Shown in pieces: positions 5,069 through 6,109 of a DNA stretch of 6,109 bases; the stretch's first letter is position 1, and each line of letters starts with the position of its first letter. Source of the DNA: Actinomycetota bacterium. Its GTDB lineage: Bacteria; Actinomycetota; Thermoleophilia; UBA2241. The DNA is taken from positions 1 through 6,109 of the forward strand of contig PMKX01000048.1 in NCBI GenBank assembly GCA_003158705.1, written 5' to 3'. A program made the translations under genes and the position numbers. The notes below the pieces were generated by a model. That model was not told the DNA's origin and searched no databases. It saw only the letters and a list, made by a program, of their open reading frames with translations.

Positions 5069-6109
<1,041 letters not shown>

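Overview
This is a high-GC bacterial chromosome segment, about two-thirds G+C judged by eye, with frequent GTG and TTG starts. It is almost entirely a conserved housekeeping operon. Base composition, start codons and gene order suggest a deep-branching actinobacterial-type lineage, but nothing here fixes the taxon. There is no CRISPR array, tRNA, rRNA, insertion sequence or phage gene.

Layout. Positions 2-1423 (+) hold the C-terminal part of an SMC/YhaN-like coiled-coil ATPase, cut by the left edge. It converges on a leftward operon that fills the rest of the window. In transcription order (right to left) the operon is ffh (5' end off the right edge), rpsP, a KH-domain RNA-binding gene (khpA), rimM, trmD, rplS, lepB and rnhB. 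A small hairpin sits between the two convergent stop codons. No stretch over 300 bases lacks a gene. The two largest gaps are ffh-rpsP (117 bp) and trmD-rplS (206 bp).

The operon couples ribosome building with protein export. S16, L19, RimM and TrmD serve 30S/50S assembly and tRNA modification. KhpA is a small RNA-binding protein. Ffh targets nascent membrane and secreted proteins to the membrane, LepB removes their signal peptides, and RNase HII clears ribonucleotides from DNA. This order closely resembles the ffh-rpsP-khpA-rimM-trmD-rplS-rnhB clusters of many Gram-positive bacteria.

The one unusual stretch is the trmD-rplS boundary. The last 56 bp of trmD plus 23 bp downstream are repeated (77 of 79 bases identical, period 102 bp) inside the intergenic region. 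A 10-bp perfect GC-rich hairpin lies between the copies, and a candidate rplS promoter lies after them. TrmD itself has a short C-terminus and, by eye alignment, Glu in place of the usual catalytic Asp. I see no evidence of a new multi-gene system; the repeat/hairpin arrangement is the best candidate for a second look.
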